Source: Liopterus haemorrhoidalis
Lineage: Eukaryota; Arthropoda; Insecta; Coleoptera; Dytiscidae
NCBI GenBank assembly: GCA_963971575.1
Contig: OZ020622.1
Coordinates: forward strand, 34,192,301-34,256,300
DNA: 64,000 nt
Direction of reading: 5' to 3'
Both the position numbers and the translations under genes were made by a program. Of this stretch, positions 60,601 through 64,000 are shown one piece after another; the first letter of the stretch is position 1; each line of letters opens with the position of its first letter. The notes below the pieces were generated by a model, which saw only the letters and a list, made by a program, of their open reading frames with translations, was not told where the DNA came from and did not search any database.

Positions 60601-63600
60601 ACTGGTAACTGCCTGACAAAATGATTTATTACTATCAGTCTTTCTGAGATAGAGTATAATTAAACACATTAGAATGTATTTGCCGCTTGATATGGAAGTG
60701 TTTGGCATATTTCTTAAAAATAATAATTGTACCCGTTTCCTAGGAATAAAAAATCTTATAAAGTACAATTATTGTTAGTCATTCTGTTAAAGTAAACAGA
60801 TTATTTAATATGAAACTAAGACTACTAGGAGAGTCGTGCACACAATAAAAAACATTTGCAACATATCGTGTCTAGTCAGCTTCAGTGTGGCCTTGCCTGG
60901 CACTGACTGAGTTTCACAGGGCGCTCGGTACTGCTAGTACATATTCATTGATATTTATCATGGACAATCTCATTGAAAATCCCGCTGCATGCGCAGTGCA
61001 GTAATTCGTGTTTTTAACGCACGAAATGTTCGGCCAATTAAAATTCAGATTCAAATACCGGTATCGAGGGTTTTGCTGCACGACAATGCTCGCCCGCGTG
61101 TTGCTCCCTTGGCTCAAGCTCTGGTTGACGAATTTTCCTGGGACGTATTTCCGCATCCAGCAGACAGACCCGACATTGCGCCAAAGGGTTATTATATATT
61201 TCCCATTTCAAGGACTTTCTTGGTGGTGGACGAATGTAGAATGTGGACGCATTGACAAGGACTGTGACAAACTGGCTGAACTCACGAGCGGGTGATTATT
61301 ACTACAAATTGTATTGTTATTATTTTATTTGCCATTTGAAGAAAAGCTCAAGTTCACTGGCTTACCGTAGAGGTGTCACATGATTTTCCTTAGAAGGGCC
61401 GGATTTGAATCTCGGTTTTAGAATAGACTAAATTAGCAATGTCTTAAAAATTAGAGCCAATAACATACTACTGTTGATCTTAAATAATTCTGAAGTGAGC
61501 GGATACAAGAGGCGAGTTGTTTAGATTAATATGTGAAGGTGGAGAATGTTGGACAGGAGGTTGTTAAATGACACCATTCTGTTGACTTTCACAGATTTAT
61601 TTATTTCACTGACTGCAGTTTCGGCTCTCGACATGCTCAGAGTTACAGTGTATGAATGGAGAATCCGCAAGAACAAAAATGTCTGAGAGCTGTACTCGAA
61701 GCCGTGTATCACATAAGAACTGAGAGATAGACGAATGCAGTGGATACGACATGTGATGAGGATGAAGAAGAATAGAATGGTAAAAAAGATAAACATAGGA
61801 AAGAAAATTGCACACCCGTCGATCAGTGGAAAGACCTCGCAAGAAAGAGAGAGATCAACTAACCGATGATCTAACCAGTATTGGTATATGGGATACATGC
61901 CAAAATCTGATAATTAATAAATCAAGATGGAGAACTTATGTGAGTGAGGCCAAAAGTCAGCCCGTCTGACAGTGCCCAAATAAGAAGAAGATAGTGCATA
62001 ACTTTCTGTCCATAAAAAAAGTAAAATTGTCAACATTCCAGTGTATTAAAGAAGCAAGTGGCGCAGTTCGTGTCGACCTCTACCTATTACCAGTCACTGG
62101 TAAAACTGAAGATCGCATGTGTTAATATGTGGCTGGAGCAGCGCTGCAAGAAATAAGAAGAGACACAACAGCCCTGTGTCACTTAACAACCTTCTGTCCA
62201 TGAGAGAGATTCACAGAGTTAAAGTGTAATTGCACTACAAATGCTGACCGGTGAACAGACACCACAGAGCAAGCTGCAAGTTACAGCTGACAGACATTCA
62301 GGGGCAGCCCTGGTAGCTGTAGTGCCCCCCATTCAAGACACCCCCCACTTCCACTCTAAATGGCAATACATTATAGAACGTAACAAGAAATTATCTTTTA
62401 TTACAATTACTTGATACACGTACAATACATAACCAAAAAAATCAGACTTTTTTAAATATATTAAATTGTTCTAAACAATTTTATTTTCAACAAATTTGAA
62501 CGCTTTATTTTTTATTACACACATTTATTTTTGTGTTAATTATATATAGTATTTTTACTATTGCAAATATAAATTAAAGTACATTTCTCAGGCTTATGCG
62601 GAACTAGATACTTATTACTCTTTCAATATTACCGGTCTGCATCTCACATATTAAGTGATGGTTTTTAATGTTGGCTAATCTGTCTAAAATATGATAGTTT
62701 AAATATCAAAAGCCAAATTGTAATTTGTATTGTAATAATAATTATGAAACATATTTTCTTTTGGTTACGGAGTTGCCGAATATAATGTATCATTTCAAAT
62801 TTCTTATATAGGTCCGGTTTACTGTGCTAAAAACAATCGATCTCAAAGTCTCACTCAATCATTTAATCAAGTCACTAGAAATTTTAATTTCAATAGGTTG
62901 CACCGTTGAAACTGTATGTCATGTTGGTATTACAAAAATAATTAAAAATGTCATATCATTATAAACATGTCATATCAATTAATAGGGTGACCAGATTTCA
63001 GTGAAGCGTAACCGGGACACAGGAAAAAAAGAAGGTCCTCACTCTCCAGATCCAAGTGAAGAGCAAAAAAAAGGTCCTCGCCTCCCAAATCCAAGTGAAG
63101 AGCAAAAAAAAAGGTCCTCCTTCTTACAAATGCAGAATTATGTAAAAACCGGGACGGATGGTCACTCTATCAATTGACATATGTCATGTTGAAAAGTAAA
63201 GCTGCATTCAGAGCTCTGTAAATCAACACGTTGTACGCTATGGATAAATTTTAAACGAGGTCATTTGGTATGATCGGACATGCTCGTGCTTTGTCGTTGC
63301 TATACTACTGTTGAGCGATATAGTACGAGCTTGTCCGATCATACCAATTGCACTCGTTTAAAAACTATCCATAACGCACAGCGTGTTAATTTACTGAGCT
63401 CTGAATGCAGCCTAACATCTTAATTATTTATAAAATATTTGATGATAACCTTAGATAACAAAAATAAAATAAAATCTGAAGCGCGTTTTACAGTGTAACG
63501 GATTTTTTAAATGACGTTTAAAATCAGAATTACAATAAATATGGAACAAAAATGACTCCTTGCAACAGTGCAAATATATTGAAAATTATTTTCTGTTGAT

Positions 63601-64000
63601 GATGCGCAAAGATCGTCATGCAGGCAGCTATCCTTTCAATTCTAATTCTAACAAAAAATATACTGTGTTGGCATTTCTGTCATAAATCAACCTCGAGTTT
63701 AAAAAGCCCACATTAATCGGAATCACCACATGGAGCGCCCCAATGCGGTGTATATCCCCCCCCCCCCATACGAACATCATATAGCTGACATATGAAGGTA
63801 GACAGACCGGCAGGCAGTGCAGTGAGCAGTGCCGGGTGTCCGGGCAGTGGTGGTGACAGTGTGTTGTTCCAGGTTGGTACCAGTGGGCGGCGGTGGTGAC
63901 GTCACTCGCCGGTTATGCGGCCACCCAGTACACCTGGTGTAAGTCAGCCAACATATACTACAAGATGCGTCTCTCCACCGGCGGCAGCCTCCTGTATGCC
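51615..64000 (+). CDS. XK-related (XKR) family multi-pass membrane protein, 5' part of gene
   Basis: Six exons join in frame: 51615-51669, 51748-51822, 55312-55380, 57240-57477, 59346-59653, 63873-64000+ (873 nt, 291 codons), all with GT/AG introns and matching phases (1,1,1,2,1). Domain order: an acidic soluble N-terminus (~70 residues), then membrane segments around VIPMALLLFMADILSDIVVG, WWYGGLTLAVVFAATITN and WLWLPVYLALSLEVPVMYW, a helical stretch EAQLEAWPQLALQIYIMAEE, and QWAAVVTSLAGYAATQYTW. The ADILSD motif, the WWYGGLT turn and E.WPQLALQ.Y match XK/XKR proteins. Family members include caspase-activated phospholipid scramblases (XKR8) and the XK blood-group protein. Which subtype this is cannot be said. 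It is the only host gene seen. Exons are GC-richer than the surrounding introns. The 3' end lies outside the window. Confidence 0.88.
51748..51822 (+). CDS. XKR gene exon 2
   Basis: Acceptor TTGTGTTCCAG, donor GTAAGT. Codes GPVASATRAAEPDNEVPLLA then SAQQG. Disordered-looking N-terminal segment. Phase 1 to phase 1. Confidence 0.75.
51823..53877. other. XKR intron 2, left part: hAT-like termini, no gene
   Basis: CAGTGGCGGAGAC at 52016 and GGTTGGCCACCCCTG ending at about 53130 look like single hAT termini without partners. GTTGCGGGCG(G/C)AAT occurs twice near 52374 and 52411. At 53324 a CAGTGTTACTCAACTGGGG end marks another truncated hAT. No transposase frames. Confidence 0.4.
53878..54570 (-). 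repeat. ~1 kb dispersed repeat, degraded copy 3
   Basis: Begins GGATTTTGTAGGTATGACCA followed by AAAAACCC, with a CTGTCTGTCTGTC stretch, GTAGCTGAATGGCTTAACAT and, later, GTACATTGATGGACCGGAAT. Order and orientation follow copy 2. The tRNA-like part is not preserved. Confidence 0.6.
55095..55275 (+). repeat. ~1 kb dispersed repeat, partial copy 4
   Basis: Matches the right end of copy 1: TTTTTCCTATTTACGAGTCA, AAATTTCAACTCTCTACG, GCCGTTTGGCCACAA and a degenerate CAGAC stretch. It ends just before exon 3 of the XKR gene. Confidence 0.6.
55312..55380 (+). CDS. XKR gene exon 3
   Basis: Acceptor TTGTTTTGCAG, donor GTAAGT, 69 nt. Codes ESLGPAAPGRDTDDIIEEFL then QHE. Acidic linker. Phase 1 on both sides, so it could be skipped without a frameshift. 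Confidence 0.78.
55864..56286. mobile_element. hAT-type MITE carrying a minisatellite
   Basis: Ends CAGAGCCGCAGTAAGG and CAGAGCCACAGTAAGG (reverse complement). Degraded 8-bp TSD TTTCTTTG/CTTATTTG at 55856-55863 and 56287-56294. Removing it with one TSD copy rejoins GSISL to CESAFS exactly in frame. The core is about six ~38-bp units. Confidence 0.85.
55935..56205. repeat. ~38-bp minisatellite, about six units
   Basis: Unit GGTCCTCACCTCCCAAAATC followed by CAAGTGACGAGC and an A-run. Units differ by a few bases and by A-run length. Variants occur in the MITEs at 50978-51233 and 62983-63169. Confidence 0.85.
56605..57155. repeat. GGTGATTT/AAATCACC-rich repeat in XKR intron 3
   Basis: CAGTGACCATTC begins the segment and CGCTCATCTCTACTG ends it. 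ATCACGGTGA and its inverse recur near both ends. Probably a non-autonomous hAT-like element, but TSDs do not match. Confidence 0.4.
57240..57477 (+). CDS. XKR gene exon 4 (first two membrane segments)
   Basis: Acceptor GTGTTTCAG, donor GTAAGT. Codes RERKTLKDMRHLYDITWRDL, then the hydrophobic VIPMALLLFMADILSDIVVG, WWYGGLTLAVVFAATITN and a cytosolic-looking NDVIYKNKKP. Strongest XKR similarity along with exon 5. Confidence 0.88.
57541..58840. other. XKR intron 4, left part: GGTTC-rich patch and unassigned sequence
   Basis: 57560-57680 repeats GGTTCGGTT/AACCGGTTC words as at 1205-1380. From 57800 to 58330 the sequence is unlike its flanks and could be an old LTR or UTR, but I found no TG...CA pair or PBS I trust. 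Around 58826-58890 is a degraded end of the MITE type at 31684-32090. Confidence 0.35.
59346..59653 (+). CDS. XKR gene exon 5
   Basis: Acceptor ATTTGCAG, donor GTAAGT. Codes WRQYTGRWYHWLWLPVYLAL, SLEVPVMYWQNWWIARAYLG, a Cys/Pro loop (CVWPPCRTPAPD), a charged helix DKVRHLESFQDKYRLITRTR and EAQLEAWPQLALQIYIM. The last matches the E.xPQLxLQ.Y motif of XKR proteins. Confidence 0.9.
59654..60253. other. XKR intron 5, left part: nothing recognised
   Basis: AT-rich, short frames only. Confidence 0.4.
60254..60656. mobile_element. Tc1/mariner-type MITE in XKR intron 5
   Basis: TIRs TACTCTATCTCAGAAAGACT and, further in, GATAGTAATAAA are perfect inverses, with TA at 60252-60253 and 60657-60658. The interior has a ~34-bp direct duplication near 60478-60548. 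No transposase. Confidence 0.82.
61008..61262 (+). pseudogene. Mariner-superfamily transposase fragment
   Basis: The + frame has VLLHDNARPRVAPLAQALVD then FSWDVFPHPADRPDIAPKGY and YIFPISRTF. It contains the HDNARPH and HP..PD.AP catalytic motifs of mariner/SETMAR-like transposases, with PD.APKGY in place of the usual PDLAPSDY. Both ends missing. Confidence 0.75.
61660..61975 (+). pseudogene. LINE ORF2 C-terminal fragment (endonuclease-RT type)
   Basis: Reads QWIRHVMRMKKNRMVKKI, then RPRKKERDQLTDDLTSIGIW and SRWRTYVSEAKSQPV, the C-terminal tail seen in many arthropod LINE ORF2 proteins (WxGHVxRM, GRPRxR, WRxxV). Frameshift between the first and second blocks. No RT nearby. Confidence 0.6.
61976..62982. 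other. XKR intron 5, middle: nothing recognised
   Basis: 62030-62330 is less AT-rich, but no frame or repeat is recognisable. The rest is AT-rich. Confidence 0.35.
62983..63169. mobile_element. hAT MITE (TAGGGTGACCA family), copy 2
   Basis: Ends TAGGGTGACCA and TGGTCACTCTA. TSD TCAATTAA/TCAATTGA (62975-62982 and 63170-63177, 7 of 8). It has two to three of the ~38-bp minisatellite units and the same GCAGAATTATGTAAAA block as copy 1. Confidence 0.85.
63200..63412. mobile_element. Fold-back MITE, probably Harbinger-type, TAA TSD
   Basis: Arms of ~90 bp are inverse to each other (GCTGCATTCAGAGCTC, GGTATGATCGGACA and GAGCTTGTCCGATCATACC). TAA flanks at 63197-63199 and 63413-63415. It is only 22 bp from the MITE at 62983-63169. 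Confidence 0.78.
63873..64000 (+). CDS. XKR gene exon 6 (runs off the window)
   Basis: Acceptor TTGTTCCAG. Codes WYQWAAVVTSLAGYAATQYT, WCKSANIYYKMRLSTGGSLL, YA up to base 64000. Continues the membrane core in phase. No donor before the edge. Confidence 0.85.

Overview
The window is from an AT-rich eukaryotic nuclear genome, almost certainly an arthropod and most likely an insect. There is no bacterial gene organisation. Instead there are many decayed and nested transposable elements: Jockey, I-group and other LINEs, copia, Gypsy, Harbinger, hAT, mariner/Tc1, piggyBac, Helentron-like and Penelope-like elements. One multi-exon host gene has canonical GT/AG introns. The taxon cannot be fixed from the sequence alone.

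Layout. 1-6.8 kb: intergenic repeats, a tRNA-derived SINE with a 14-bp target-site duplication (TSD), a ~1 kb repeat carrying a tRNA-like stretch, and a rearranged copia fragment (- strand). 6.9-20.8 kb: a Jockey-type LINE (A, + strand) broken by several insertions. Its ORF1 holds a 5'-truncated LINE tail (E), which itself holds a 6.14 kb nearly intact I-group LINE (F, 7478-13618, - strand, 15-bp TSD). Its endonuclease region holds a 2.76 kb element with inverted termini, and inside that a Helentron-like repeat with a perfect 620-bp GT tract. Another LINE (C) sits further along. 20.8-24.7 kb: a hAT 3' end, LINE fragments, and a Gypsy 3' end with its LTR, split by LINE D. 24.7-31 kb: a decayed Jockey-type LINE (B, - strand) with a Harbinger element in its RNase H region. 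31-40 kb: MITEs, a hAT pseudogene split by a mariner, Harbinger and mariner remnants, and a Penelope-like GIY-YIG fragment. 42-48.5 kb: a LINE (H, - strand) cut by at least four insertions (LINE D2, a hAT that contains a piggyBac MITE, a 1 kb repeat, and a 110-bp hammerhead-like insert). 48.7-51.2 kb: a hAT with an 8-bp TSD, then a hAT MITE.

From 51.6 kb to the right edge, six exons on the + strand encode the N-terminal ~290 residues of an XK-related (XKR family) multi-pass membrane protein; the gene continues beyond the window. Its introns hold more hAT, Harbinger, mariner and MITE insertions. All other coding capacity is transposon-derived. The genes do not form a pathway. The window is best read as a stratigraphy of insertions, in which TSDs and rejoined reading frames show what jumped into what.

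The most interesting signals are: hammerhead-ribozyme-like modules, one with a complete type-I-like fold and one in a small insert with its own TSD; a structured 3' UTR, duplicated 5' end and ATGA ORF junction in LINE F; one minisatellite carried by two MITE families with different termini; and a MITE insertion proven by an empty paralogous site within the window.
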